A stretch of DNA of 64,000 bases from NCBI GenBank assembly GCA_937861115.1, contig CALMBD010000303.1, forward strand, positions 1 to 64,000, read 5' to 3'. Positions 19,901 to 29,148 of this stretch are shown piece by piece. Source of the stretch: an uncultured Bacteroidota bacterium. GTDB lineage: Bacteria; Bacteroidota; Bacteroidia; Chitinophagales; Saprospiraceae. Position 1 is the stretch's first letter. Each line of letters opens with the position of its first letter. The notes under the pieces were generated by a model. The model saw nothing but the letters and a program-made list of their open reading frames with translations, ran no database searches and was not told where the DNA came from. Position numbers and translations under genes: made by a program.

Positions 19901-22900
19901 TTGACAACCGAGTCTTTTTTGGTCTGATTGGAGCCGTTTAGGCAGCCGTAAAACTGTGTGGTAATATATTGAACAGAACTGTCCGGGAAAGCGAAATGGC
20001 AGTCGGGCAAAAAAGCGATCTTACTCCTAAGCATGAATCCTTCGTCTACGGGCATTGCGAATGCAGGCTGGAAATCGATATGCAAGTAATCGGGCGACTG
20101 GCTGAAGGGTAGATCAAGATTGCTCAGCCAGGGAAGGCTGTCCTGCAAAACGAGGTATTCCAGTCTGGCAGAGGCTGCCATTAGTCCACCCGGAACGGTT
20201 TGGCGGTAATCCGAGATGCGGGCAAGCGGGCGTACCTCGTAGGGGAACATGTTTTCCCGGGCAATCCGGAGGGCGTAATGGAATTTTTTGGGTTCAAGAG
20301 AATTCTCGCAGGCCTTGATACTGAACGTGTTGGCAGAACGCGAAGTGCGAAAACCAGAATATTGCAGTTTCCGGTAGGGTTGTTCCTGGTAAGCGTACAG
20401 TTTCCCACCCGCGCTCAACGCTGTGCGAAATCCGACGAGTGGCGGGTCGGGGCTGTTGCCCGAACTCGGTCTGAAATTCAGATCTATCTTGAAGTCGGTA
20501 TACACCACCAGCGAATCGCCAAAATCAAGGGTTCCTTTTGGCAGGCACCCCGCCTGGAAAAGATTTTCCAGCGAAAAGTAGAACCGGAACTTCTGGCTCG
20601 ACAGGTCATCGATTTTCTGTGGAGGCCAGGTGTTGACCTGATTGATGGAGAAAAAGTTTTTGTCGTCTTTGTAGGTGAGGTCATCCAGCAGGCAGCCATA
20701 TTCTGTGCCGTCAGCATACCGGATATGCAGACTGTCTTGCAGGAATTTAAACTGACTGGAATTGGAAAATGTCGTTTCGGCCGATTGCGTGAGGAAAAAA
20801 TCGTTGTTCTGTGGCCCGCCCATATCGCTTCCGACGATCTCGTGCCAGATGGAACGCCCGAATTCGACCAGCATGCCGCCCGAATCCACTACGCCGCCGT
20901 ATTCCACCCGAAGGGTATCGCCGGCTAAAAAACGGTCGCGTCGAACGCCTGCGCCCACGGCGGGCAAGGCGCTATCCGCTTGCCGGTCATCATTGGAATC
21001 CTGCAAGCCGTAATTCAGACGGTATACGTCGAACCATTTTTTAAACCCCGGCAGTGGAAAAATAAAGTCAATGGTACCCAGGGTATCGGTATTGCCGCCC
21101 GGGTCCGAGAAGCAGGATTTTGACACCGCCACACGAAGGGAGTCGCAGTCGCCGATGGCACATTCGTAAGCAGTGTTCAATTCCGGCGTCCAGTAGGTTT
21201 TGGTAGACAATTGTAAAAAGCAGGAGACCGGGCAATCGGAACTGTAGATCACCATACCGCCATTGGGCGGGTCGATATCTCCTTCGCATCCGATATCGTC
21301 GCTACACGTATATTTCAGGCAAAGATCAAGGTCCAGGGAATCGTTGGGCAGCGGGAGTTCCCAGGCCAGATGCAGGCTGTAGCCGCCATCCGCTTGTGGT
21401 TCGATCTGCTGAAGATCGGGAGAAATACCTCCCAGCAACAGGGCGCAGGAATCGTCGGGTGAAAGCCCTGAGGGCATGTCAAACCTGAGGTGCAGGAATC
21501 CGTTGTTCTCAATGAGCCGTTTGCTGAAAACCTGGTAATTAAAGGAATAGGATTGTCCGTCCTGCAGGCAGTTGCCGACTTCCGTACCGGTAAAGGCTGC
21601 AACCAGGTAGGCGCCGTCGGGTGAAATAAACAGCGTATCCGAAACGAAACCATTCACCGGACAGGGTTTTCGGTAAAAATATTCGACGGAATACACCGGA
21701 AAAACCTGACTGCAAGGTGTCTGGCAAGTATACGTGTCGAAAAACAAATACAATGAATCCTGCAAGGCGATTTTGGGGATAATGATGGACGCCTCGCTGT
21801 ACACCTGCGACCCGCAACCGTTCAATGTTCCCCCCTGGGATAGGCTGGGCAATACCGGGATTGTGTTGCCACCGTACTGGATACTAAAAGAGCCGGTACC
21901 GATGCCGTAATGGTCGAGGGTATCCGTTAATTTGATCTTGACGAAGACATCCGTTGCATCGGCGAGTCCTGCATTTTCGATTTTCAGGCCTGTTTTTGAT
22001 GGAATATTGCCGCAATAATCAACCGGCGGATTCCAAACGGGAGAAAAAACCAGGTCGGGTACGCGGGTAGACTCCTTGATTTCGATGGCAACCAGGATAC
22101 TGTCGTAGCGACAAATTGTGCCGCCGCATCCCCATCCCGTGCGCAGCAGCGACGGATTGGTGAATTCAGGAATACCACAACTGGTTATGGCGACTTTTTC
22201 TGTAAAACAGGCCTTTTCCCCCAGTTCCAGCCACACATCGCCATCACCAAAGGCGGATATAAAACTGCCGTCGAAACTGCATTGGAACAGGGTCGGCGTG
22301 TTCATCTGGGTAACAGACCCGGGTACTTCCAGCACGATACCCGGCAAGTGTTCATCTTCGATATACAGGGCGCCGATCTTCCCGAGACGCGTGTTCTTTA
22401 CACATATCGTGCGGAGCAGGGTGTCGCCTTTTTCTCCGCTCATCAGCGCATCGGTTACGCTTTCAATAAGCAGCAGGCCCGTTTCTATGGTAAAGGACGA
22501 AGTGTTCAGTTGTGCGCTGGCGACCGAGGAATTCACCTTGAGTCCTGCAACAAATAACTGGCCGGCATCCAGCGCATCGGCTGCTGCACAATTGGCGCCG
22601 ATTTGCAGTGCAACAGTAGCGACGGCGCCCGGGGCGAGGCTGGAAAGCGAAAAATTGGGCTCCGCCGGATTGCTTACGTTCTGCTCGGTGGCTCCCAGGA
22701 CAGTTCCCGGTATGTATTCCGTACCGGAAGGAAGCGTCACCTGCAGGACGCCATCCGTTATCGGGGTGTTACCTGTATTTCGTATGCTGACAAAAAAGGT
22801 GTCGGTTCCGCAAATAAAGAGCGAATCACATTTTTGAAAGGTGAGGAGTATGCCCTGGGAAAAGAGCATCTGCGAAAAAAGACAGCACAGTAATGTGGTA

Positions 22901-22923
22901 AACAGCCGGGTAAAGGTTGTCAT
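16987..22923 (-). CDS. Giant secreted surface protein with T9SS type B sorting domain
   Basis: With ATG at 22923 the protein has 1978 residues and starts with the signal peptide MTTFTRLFTTLLCCLFSQMLFSQG; the upstream ATG at 22968 adds 15 residues before it. Most of the length is a chain of beta-sandwich domains of the DUF11/conserved-repeat type with many Cys residues, then PKD/Ig-like domains near residues 1550-1870. The last 90 residues form a gliding-motility-associated C-terminal domain: NIPNAFTPNGDGVNDVFRV, IYDRWGEKVYE, FWDGQIKGKPGPSDVYVYRI and the terminal DVALLR. This directs type IX secretion and surface display. It probably serves as an adhesin or matrix protein. No enzyme domain is visible. 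Confidence 0.9.
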   Translation of the reverse strand: MTTFTRLFTTLLCCLFSQMLFSQGILLTFQKCDSLFICGTDTFFVSIRNTGNTPITDGVLQVTLPSGTEYIPGTVLGATEQNVSNPAEPNFSLSSLAPGAVATVALQIGANCAAADALDAGQLFVAGLKVNSSVASAQLNTSSFTIETGLLLIESVTDALMSGEKGDTLLRTICVKNTRLGKIGALYIEDEHLPGIVLEVPGSVTQMNTPTLFQCSFDGSFISAFGDGDVWLELGEKACFTEKVAITSCGIPEFTNPSLLRTGWGCGGTICRYDSILVAIEIKESTRVPDLVFSPVWNPPVDYCGNIPSKTGLKIENAGLADATDVFVKIKLTDTLDHYGIGTGSFSIQYGGNTIPVLPSLSQGGTLNGCGSQVYSEASIIIPKIALQDSLYLFFDTYTCQTPCSQVFPVYSVEYFYRKPCPVNGFVSDTLFISPDGAYLVAAFTGTEVGNCLQDGQSYSFNYQVFSKRLIENNGFLHLRFDMPSGLSPDDSCALLLGGISPDLQQIEPQADGGYSLHLAWELPLPNDSLDLDLCLKYTCSDDIGCEGDIDPPNGGMVIYSSDCPVSCFLQLSTKTYWTPELNTAYECAIGDCDSLRVAVSKSCFSDPGGNTDTLGTIDFIFPLPGFKKWFDVYRLNYGLQDSNDDRQADSALPAVGAGVRRDRFLAGDTLRVEYGGVVDSGGMLVEFGRSIWHEIVGSDMGGPQNNDFFLTQSAETTFSNSSQFKFLQDSLHIRYADGTEYGCLLDDLTYKDDKNFFSINQVNTWPPQKIDDLSSQKFRFYFSLENLFQAGCLPKGTLDFGDSLVVYTDFKIDLNFRPSSGNSPDPPLVGFRTALSAGGKLYAYQEQPYRKLQYSGFRTSRSANTFSIKACENSLEPKKFHYALRIARENMFPYEVRPLARISDYRQTVPGGLMAASARLEYLVLQDSLPWLSNLDLPFSQSPDYLHIDFQPAFAMPVDEGFMLRSKIAFLPDCHFAFPDSSVQYITTQFYGCLNGSNQTKKDSVVNQIGFFSNVPGLDFQTSDSVVNMTTSNFDLEFSLNNTTVPQAINTWVTLVSPGGQSSDFTLSFLPQNQPIPAQNGVYNTGTIGSFNQKKFRLAGKNTSCESDTLLIVFGWNCTPLSTPEEASCGRDTYPVILRLQKPELELEVLQEPAAIAICDTSGYFEFEIFNAKTGFAYEPFATVKLPPGLSIVEGSCEIAYPVGSAFIPLDDPENLAGNLYQWHIAGILPDIAANGLPGVDQDPLHAFRIRFRTTAGCGFVANTQLIYGTRGTEPCGRPTNVLNKPGKPLAINGLNPAYGVISALNPLSALPAYCGGSQVLVASVTLLGSPSAGDSIYLLLPAGVAYVQGSYLPVQNGPAGPPTQEGNTLRLALPAGAAPGTAIEFQFTVAFDNEAGCIDLSLVMQTRVRTEAFCQTTGMPCAVYAATGEAILILDPLHPELTLSGTDIVVTGDQAAVTVFVNNTGSVPANGVSVQIWQDTNNDGVAGPADILLQTQTGATILAPGDSIGLAVGQNIDAGVLCDLLIILPAADNCVCADVWLAPDQFTVLHDAQEYCELQTVPVGTMEMPGFTYQWITANGVDCIGCASTTYTPPSGTQPGQTITLILEESSPGCTVQHRFELLFGTPPVAINPVQNTICKGEEIVLLAAPAGQTYFWSGPGVVMPDLAQQILTPASGTAYNLTVTFANGCTGTAATFVTVNLPDTVQLPALTTCQGEKIDVLGTMTDLPGVYSISLKNSAGCDSLVFQVLQVLPSPGTNESRSFCTGDTLAVFDTLLTEGGLICRTFTAENGCDSIHCITAIALPLPQVSDGDTIFSVPGQSVALDGPAGFENYVWFPADSSCLNCPGIIVFPDTGYTEYQLTVTDDNGCDGLITYRIIVLPPCDPFRLNIPNAFTPNGDGVNDVFRVVPFEGVEAIGGLAIYDRWGEKVYEGYGDVFWDGQIKGKPGPSDVYVYRIDVLCDGETQSIWGDVALLR

Positions 22924-23101
22924 AAGTAGAAGCGGGTAGGCGAGTCTTGCGTATTTGATTGGACGCATAAATTTAGGATCAAAAAGCGATTAAGACCTTT
23001 TGATCCACGTATAAAATGGAAGAGATGGCCGGTATTGCCGATCCGCTGCTTTTGTGTGGTCAAAAACATGAACCTAACCAGATTAACGCGCGCGCTTTTC
23101 C

Positions 23102-23109
23102 TACCTTTG
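23102..23109 (+). promoter_or_regulatory. Bacteroidota -7 promoter element for plsC
   Basis: TACCTTTG followed by CGCGC matches TAnnTTTG; its G lies 19 bases before the ATG at 23129. Confidence 0.5.
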
Positions 23110-23128
23110 CGCGCAATTTTACAGGACT

Positions 23129-23866
23129 ATGGCAGTTTTTCGCAAAATCTGGGCGGTATATGCGGTGGCGCTGTTTCTGATACTCATGACATTGAGTCTC
23201 CCGGTCATCGGTATCAATATGGTATTTTCTCCCGGCGTTAAGGCATTGCGAAGAAATATCTGGTACCTGCACCACTTTTTTACCCCGCTTTTTCTGGCAC
23301 TGATCGGCATTCGGCTGGATATCAGCGGGCAGGAAAAACTGGACCGCAAACAATCATACGTGCTGGTGGGCAACCACCGTTCATCGCTTGACTTTATCGT
23401 TCATGCCCACGCCTTTCCCGGCGTCTTCCGTTTTTTGGCAAAACAGGAGTTGCAGAAAATCCCGGTATTCGGCTGGGTCGTAAAGAAGATGTGCCTTAAC
23501 GTTGATCGCAGCAGCGCCATGAGTCGCGCCCGCAGCGTTGTGGCGCTGAAACACCAACTGGCCGACGGCTGGAGCATATTTATTTACCCGGAGGGTAGCC
23601 GCAATAAAAAAAGCGACGCGCTCGGCCCCTTTTTCGACGGCGCATTCCGCATTGCCATTCAGACCGGAGCGCCCGTCGCTATTGAAACCATTGTCAACAT
23701 TAACGACGTAACCATCGGCTACGACCTCCAGCCCGGCGTTGTGCGCGTTATCTGGGACGAGCCGATCCCGACCACCGGTATGACGGCTGAGGATATCCCC
23801 GCGCTCAAGAACAAGGTCGAGCAGATCATGTTGGGCCATATTAACCGATACTACGGATTGTCCTGA
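23129..23866 (+). CDS. plsC: 1-acyl-sn-glycerol-3-phosphate acyltransferase
   Basis: The 245-residue membrane enzyme transfers an acyl group to the sn-2 position of lysophosphatidic acid, giving phosphatidic acid. Motif I is NHRSSLD at residues 82-88, the RFLAKQELQKIPVFGW block gives motif II, and YPEGSRNK at 153-160 gives motif III. One or two N-terminal hydrophobic segments anchor it. The length and motif spacing fit the family well. A TACCTTTG promoter element precedes it, and the cystathionine beta-synthase gene follows after 26 bases on the same strand. Confidence 0.93.
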   Translation: MAVFRKIWAVYAVALFLILMTLSLPVIGINMVFSPGVKALRRNIWYLHHFFTPLFLALIGIRLDISGQEKLDRKQSYVLVGNHRSSLDFIVHAHAFPGVFRFLAKQELQKIPVFGWVVKKMCLNVDRSSAMSRARSVVALKHQLADGWSIFIYPEGSRNKKSDALGPFFDGAFRIAIQTGAPVAIETIVNINDVTIGYDLQPGVVRVIWDEPIPTTGMTAEDIPALKNKVEQIMLGHINRYYGLS

Positions 23867-23892
23867 TCACACCAAATTACATAAAAACATCT

Positions 23893-25251
23893 ATGCATTT
23901 CAAACAGAACATACTCGAAACCATAGGCGGCACACCGCTGGTGAAACTCAACAGGGTAGCCGCAGAGATCCCGGCGCTTGTATTGGGCAAAGTGGAAACG
24001 TTCAACCCCGGACACAGCATTAAAGATCGCATGGCGGTCAGAATGATCGACGACGCGGAGGCGCGCGGCGACCTCAAAAAAGGTGGCACCATCATCGAAT
24101 GTACCTCTGGTAATACGGGAATGGGGCTTGCGCTCGTGGGCTGCGTACGCGGATACCGCTGTATTTTTACCACAACCGACAAGCAAAGCAAGGAAAAGGT
24201 CGATTTGCTGAAAGCGCTTGGCGCAGAAGTAATCGTTTGCCCGACAAATGTCGAGTCCGACGACCCGCGGTCGTATTATTCCGTCGCACGGCGCCTGAGC
24301 CAGGAGATACCCAATTCTTTCTGGTGCAACCAATACGACAACCTGTCGAACCGGCAGGCGCATTACGAAAGCACCGGACCGGAGATATGGCAGCAGACGG
24401 AAGGAAAAATTACCCATCTGGTGGTCGGTGTCGGTACGGGCGGTACGGTGAGTGGTGTGGCGAAATACCTGAAGGAACAAAACCCGAACATCCAGGTTTG
24501 GGGCGCCGATACGTATGGGTCGGTGTTCAAAAAATACCACGAGACGGGAGTTTTTGATCCGAAAGAGATCTACCCCTATATCACGGAAGGCATCGGAGAG
24601 GATATTCTGCCGGCAAACGTCGACTTCAGTGTTATCGACAAGTTTGAAAAGGTCACGGACAAGGATGCCGCCGTGTGGGCGCGCAGGCTTGCACGGGAAG
24701 AAGGGCTTTTGCTCGGGTATTCCGCCGGCAGCGCCATGGGCGCCCTGTCGCAGTTGCGGGGTCAGTTGAAAAAGGACGACATCGTGGTCGTTATTTTCCA
24801 CGATCACGGCAGCCGGTACGTCGGTAAGATATACAACGACGACTGGATGCGCGAACGCGGCTTCCTCGATGTCGAACTGAAAGTCAGGGACCTGATCGCC
24901 CGCAAAAAAGACCGGCGGTTCATTTCCGTTCAGGCCGATGAATCGGTTCGCCAGGCATTTAACCTGATGAAATCATACGATATCAGCCAACTTCCTGTTC
25001 AGGATGGCGATAAAATGGTCGGCTCGATCACGGAAACACAGGTGTTGCATTTTCTGTTGGAAAACCCGCTTCAAAACTCGGAAAAAACGGTGCAGGATGT
25101 CATGGGCAAGGCGTTTCCCGTTGTGAAGGAAGACCTCCCGATCAGTCAACTCAACCGCTATATCAGCAAAGAAATACCCGCAGTCGTCACAACGGATCGC
25201 TCCGGGATGCTCCATATCGTTACGCAGTATGATCTGATACAGAACCTGTAG
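23893..25251 (+). CDS. Cystathionine beta-synthase with C-terminal CBS domain pair
   Basis: The 452-residue protein has a fold-type II PLP domain (residues 1-320) with the PLP lysine Lys44 in NPGHSIKDRM, the substrate loop TSGNTGMGLA at 71-80 and the phosphate-binding GVGTGGTVSG. Two CBS domains follow from about residue 338. This arrangement is that of cystathionine beta-synthase, which condenses serine and homocysteine in transsulfuration, and not of plain cysteine synthase, which lacks the CBS pair. There is no N-terminal haem-binding extension, as usual in bacteria. It is probably co-transcribed with plsC. A foldback repeat starts four bases after its stop. Confidence 0.92.
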   Translation: MHFKQNILETIGGTPLVKLNRVAAEIPALVLGKVETFNPGHSIKDRMAVRMIDDAEARGDLKKGGTIIECTSGNTGMGLALVGCVRGYRCIFTTTDKQSKEKVDLLKALGAEVIVCPTNVESDDPRSYYSVARRLSQEIPNSFWCNQYDNLSNRQAHYESTGPEIWQQTEGKITHLVVGVGTGGTVSGVAKYLKEQNPNIQVWGADTYGSVFKKYHETGVFDPKEIYPYITEGIGEDILPANVDFSVIDKFEKVTDKDAAVWARRLAREEGLLLGYSAGSAMGALSQLRGQLKKDDIVVVIFHDHGSRYVGKIYNDDWMRERGFLDVELKVRDLIARKKDRRFISVQADESVRQAFNLMKSYDISQLPVQDGDKMVGSITETQVLHFLLENPLQNSEKTVQDVMGKAFPVVKEDLPISQLNRYISKEIPAVVTTDRSGMLHIVTQYDLIQNL

Positions 25252-25254
25252 ACA

Positions 25255-25415
25255 GAGGGTGTCGCATAAGTGATCCGATATTTGCCAATACCAAATTATT
25301 ATTGGACTGCGCCGGACTATTCACGGGGTGACTCGAAGTCACCCCGTGAATGAGCCCCTTAAGCCAAACAAAATTTCGAACGCTTGGAGGCTGATTTTAC
25401 TTATGAGACACCCTC
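25255..25415. mobile_element. Foldback / MITE-like element with 17-bp terminal inverted repeats
   Basis: The left end (25255-25271) reads GAGGGTGTCGCATAAGT and the right end (25399-25415) is its reverse complement with one mismatch. At the exact centre (25335) a 33-base perfect hairpin spans 25319-25351 with 15 bp arms and a CGA loop. The stretches between are weakly complementary, so the entire 161 bases fold back on themselves. Ends of the form GGGTGTCnCATAAGT look like insertion-sequence termini, and no ORF is inside, so this is best read as a non-autonomous element. I see no clear target duplication. It separates two convergent genes and may also serve as their terminator. Confidence 0.7.
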
Positions 25416-25419
25416 CTTT

Positions 25420-28400
25420 TTAGTATCTGTCGAAATAATACCGCTCTCCGCCCATGCTATCGCTGACATACCGTTCGCGGTTGGCAAAGCGAGCCTCTCC
25501 GATCTTTTTGCGGATAAATTCTTCCTTTTCCTTTCCGGCCAGTTCGGGCATGACCTGTTTGATGGGGCCGTCGCCGAGGCTGCGGCCGTAGTAGTCATAT
25601 GGATCGAAGGTTAAACCCGTATCTGCATCTTCCTTGGCCAGGTAGCTGAAGTCGTTGGGCATGGTAGCGCAAGCCAGCCCCCAGTCGTTGAAGTTTTTCG
25701 CCTTGATGTCGAAGAAATAAAGGGTCGCGGGTTTGTTGTTCAGCACGGTTTTATGCTTGCTGATGAATTGAATGGAATCCAGTTCGCGGTCTGCCCCTTC
25801 CATCAAATATGATTTGGCGAGCGCTACCGTATCGGTAAACCAGCCCGAGAAGGCTTGCAGTTTGTTTGTTTTCGCCAGCAGGCCGAAAAAGGCATATCGC
25901 GTTTTATCGTCCTCCGTGAACGGCTTCAGTTTATCCGGCGCGACCGGAATGCCGTTTCTAAGGTACAGGCCATAGGCCAGCAGCCGCACCTCATTGTCGC
26001 CGTATTTGATCGCGCGTTCCACCAGGCTCTTTACTTTGTCGTCCTTCGCCAGGAAAGGGGCGAGGAGCTGGAAATTGCGTTCAATCGTAGTGTTTGCGTC
26101 AGCGCCGTCGTAGTCCTCATAATAACCGTACTGGCCGTAGCCGTTTTCACTTTTGGCCCTGTCTGCTTCGTCTTCATATTGGCTTTGCGAGAGGTGCCAG
26201 GCTGTTTCGCGAAGGAGGGAGGGCTTGAGGTATTGGTAGGCTTTGGGCTTGATAAGCCCCCGTTTTACCAGGGCATTCAGTATTGTATATACTTCGTCGC
26301 GGTTGCTCTTTACGTCTGCGAGTTGCATCAGTTTCGGGAAAAAAGCCGCGGTAAGTTCGAGTGTATCGTGGAACCGGGAAAAAAGGATGCTTTTATCCTT
26401 GCCGAAGTAAATCGGGCGCTCCAGCCAGATGTCGAACAGCGTATTGAAGGATGCTTTGGTCTTCATGGCCGCCAATGCGCCGAGGGCCAGCGACTGGTAG
26501 CGGGCAGAGTCGGTGCGGGTGGAGCAAAAGTCGCGGAGCCAGGTGACGGCTTCGGGTGATTTGGAATCGCCGACGGCATTGATCAGGATCGAGCGTTCCA
26601 GGAATTTGAGTTTGTCGAATCCGGGGTTGGAGATGGCCGATTTCAGCATGGGAAAATCGCCCGGCTGAAAACGCACTCCCCATGATTTGCGCAGTTCGCT
26701 CAGCGCCGCTTTGCGTTTCAGGCTGTCTGTCGCGTAAATATCCTGCAGGAATGCTACGCTCCGCTCGCCAAAGCGCACGGGGCCGGTAATACTGTCGGTC
26801 GGCGCGAACGTCGAGAATACCGTCTTGATGAAATCTGTTTCCGGCGTCTTGAGGTTGACCGTAGCCTGAAGCGTGTACATCCGCTTGTTGATCAGTACGA
26901 TTTTTGCGCGGATGCCCCTGGTGCTGTTGGTGTCTTCAATCAGAAAATGACCGACGAGCATGCTGTCGACGCTTTCCCACTTGCTTTCCCGAAGGGCCAT
27001 TTTGTTGTTCCGGGTAAGCGTTTTCCGGATATCGAGTTCAAAGGAGTCGCGGGTAGGTACCGTGCCCCTGTTGGCAAAATCGGAGGAACGCACCGAAACC
27101 TCCTCCCCGGTGAGGGGCGATTTCAATACACGGCCGCCGTTCATGCTCCAGTCGTACGCGTCTTCATTATCGTACATGCGATACCGTTTGCGATTGCCTT
27201 CTTCGAATATTTTTTTCAGTTTTTCCATGAACGCCTTGCGGGGCTTCTCCGGCGTTTGCCGCATCTTGATCGTGAAATCCAGCGTGGTATCCGTCATTAG
27301 AGTCCAGCCCTCGGGGTACTGCATAGGCTCAATTGAAAATGAATTGAAGAACGCATCCGGCGCAACCTGCACTTTTTTCCGGCAGCCGAGCATGTAATAG
27401 TGGGGCCCGTCCACAACGATCCGGACAAAATGCCAGGCGCTGTCCCGTTCGGACTGGAAGGAAATGTCCTGTGTGGGATAGGGCGATTCCGACAACAGGC
27501 GCATCTGCGGCGCTTTTTTGGTAAACTGCTCGGCAATTTTTTCACCGATGATATTCAGTTCGAAGGTGTCTTCTTCTATGAAGCCCCAGTCGTGATAATC
27601 CGTGCGATACACGAAATAAAAGGCGCTGTCTGCGGGGTCTACCGTGGAGGCCATGAAGTACTGGGCATTTTTATCCTCTGTCGTGTTGACCTGCAGCGAA
27701 GCCGGGAAGGTGGCCTTGAAGCCGCCGTGACTTGGTTTTACGGTGACGGGTTGGCGCTTTGTTGCAGTCAGTTGGTGGGAAAACTCGATACTGTTCAGAA
27801 AGCGGTCTGCCTCTTCACCGAGCGCATAATCGCCGTTGCCGCCCGTGGTGAACATGATCACCTCGAACGGTGTCACGAATATCTTGTAGCGCTGAATATC
27901 GCCCCGGCGGGTGCGTGTTGTGATCTGGTGTCCCGGGAAGGGTTTGTCGAGCCGGATGCGCTCCTGGATTTTTCCCGGTATTTGCTCATACAGCAGACTG
28001 TCGAGCCGTTCGGCGATGTATTCCGGGCGTTGGCCCGACCACCAGCCGAATGTTTTGAGCCGGTACACCGCATAAAAGGCGCCGTTGTTCATATCGGCGC
28101 AAAGGTTCTGCTCGAAGCCCCGGTAATTGGCCGTCGGATAGAAGTTGCCGGGCGCATCTGCCGACCACAGCGAATCTTTCGACCACTGTTTGGACAGATG
28201 GACGGGGTATCGAATCTTTTCGATCTCCTCCTTGTCCTGGTTGCCCCTTGCCGAAGTGAACCGGACCGGTCGCAGGGTATAGCCCTTGCTGCGCAACAGG
28301 GTGATCACGCCCGTTTCGCCCGGCAGGTGCGCGGCGCCGACGGCTGAAAACAGCGAGGTGCCCGACTGCAGGATGGAATCGATGCGGTTGGCCATGATGA

Positions 28401-29148
28401 TGTTGCGCTCGTCGAGCATCCATTTCTGGAAGTTCTTGCTGGGGCTCGACAATTTATTCAAAGAATCCAGCAGGGAAAGATCCTGGTTGCGGTAGGCTTC
28501 CTCCATTTTGGATGGGTCGAAGTACCCGCGGTAGTAGTTATTGTTCTTTTTCTCGTCGTCATCGGGTATCTGGGCGCGCATGGCCGCTTCGTAACTGCCT
28601 TCCAGTGTTTCCAGGCCGATCACCTTTTTCCCAAGTTTTCTGCCGGCCTGAAAAATGAATAAGTCGAGGTAAGTATCTTCTTCATATTCCTGCCTGTATT
28701 GGTTGGAGCGATATAAAAACTCGTTGCTCATGGCGGGTTTCCAGGAAAGCATGGCGCTAAGCAGTTCGTTTTCAGGGGCGGCAAACCGGAACGACTCGTT
28801 GTACAGGTTTTGATAGCCGGCCCTGCCGCCATATGCAGCATAGGGATTTCGGAGCGCCATGAGGCCATCTTCGTCGTCGTCCGACAAGTCGTCGGTAAAC
28901 TGTTGCCACTCGTCGTGGTTGGTCTCCAGCGCCACCATGTCCACATTGCGCAGGGCCACAAAAAAAGTATCGCTGAGGTTAAAAACCAGTTTTTCCGAAA
29001 CGTGCATGGTGCCGTACAGGTAGCCGGGTTTGGAAATTCCCTTGCCGGAAATTTCCCAAAGCAGGCCGGTCATTTTTTCGGGTTTGTTCTGGGCCTGGAC
29101 CGAGATAAAACACAGGTTGAGTGCAAAAAGAAGGGCAATACGGAGCAT
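25420..29148 (-). CDS. Large secreted TraB/GumN-family protein with extra C-terminal domains
   Basis: The 1242-residue protein has a signal peptide (residues 1-19) and a TraB/GumN domain to about residue 290: GYLYGTMHVS, VALETNHDEW, an LETLEGSYEAA segment and the terminal VGAAHLPGETGVITLLRSKGY. These contain the conserved Gly-His and Glu residues of the Tiki/TraB superfamily, some members of which are metalloproteases. About 500 residues follow that look like two or three repeated alpha/beta domains, each with aromatic-rich strands such as AFYFVYRTDYHDWG. The C-terminal 400 residues are helical, resembling HEAT-like repeats. Typical TraB/GumN proteins are about 300 residues, so this is a strongly extended form. 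There is no T9SS tail. Its substrate is unknown. Confidence 0.83.
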   Translation of the reverse strand: MLRIALLFALNLCFISVQAQNKPEKMTGLLWEISGKGISKPGYLYGTMHVSEKLVFNLSDTFFVALRNVDMVALETNHDEWQQFTDDLSDDDEDGLMALRNPYAAYGGRAGYQNLYNESFRFAAPENELLSAMLSWKPAMSNEFLYRSNQYRQEYEEDTYLDLFIFQAGRKLGKKVIGLETLEGSYEAAMRAQIPDDDEKKNNNYYRGYFDPSKMEEAYRNQDLSLLDSLNKLSSPSKNFQKWMLDERNIIMANRIDSILQSGTSLFSAVGAAHLPGETGVITLLRSKGYTLRPVRFTSARGNQDKEEIEKIRYPVHLSKQWSKDSLWSADAPGNFYPTANYRGFEQNLCADMNNGAFYAVYRLKTFGWWSGQRPEYIAERLDSLLYEQIPGKIQERIRLDKPFPGHQITTRTRRGDIQRYKIFVTPFEVIMFTTGGNGDYALGEEADRFLNSIEFSHQLTATKRQPVTVKPSHGGFKATFPASLQVNTTEDKNAQYFMASTVDPADSAFYFVYRTDYHDWGFIEEDTFELNIIGEKIAEQFTKKAPQMRLLSESPYPTQDISFQSERDSAWHFVRIVVDGPHYYMLGCRKKVQVAPDAFFNSFSIEPMQYPEGWTLMTDTTLDFTIKMRQTPEKPRKAFMEKLKKIFEEGNRKRYRMYDNEDAYDWSMNGGRVLKSPLTGEEVSVRSSDFANRGTVPTRDSFELDIRKTLTRNNKMALRESKWESVDSMLVGHFLIEDTNSTRGIRAKIVLINKRMYTLQATVNLKTPETDFIKTVFSTFAPTDSITGPVRFGERSVAFLQDIYATDSLKRKAALSELRKSWGVRFQPGDFPMLKSAISNPGFDKLKFLERSILINAVGDSKSPEAVTWLRDFCSTRTDSARYQSLALGALAAMKTKASFNTLFDIWLERPIYFGKDKSILFSRFHDTLELTAAFFPKLMQLADVKSNRDEVYTILNALVKRGLIKPKAYQYLKPSLLRETAWHLSQSQYEDEADRAKSENGYGQYGYYEDYDGADANTTIERNFQLLAPFLAKDDKVKSLVERAIKYGDNEVRLLAYGLYLRNGIPVAPDKLKPFTEDDKTRYAFFGLLAKTNKLQAFSGWFTDTVALAKSYLMEGADRELDSIQFISKHKTVLNNKPATLYFFDIKAKNFNDWGLACATMPNDFSYLAKEDADTGLTFDPYDYYGRSLGDGPIKQVMPELAGKEKEEFIRKKIGEARFANRERYVSDSMGGERYYFDRY

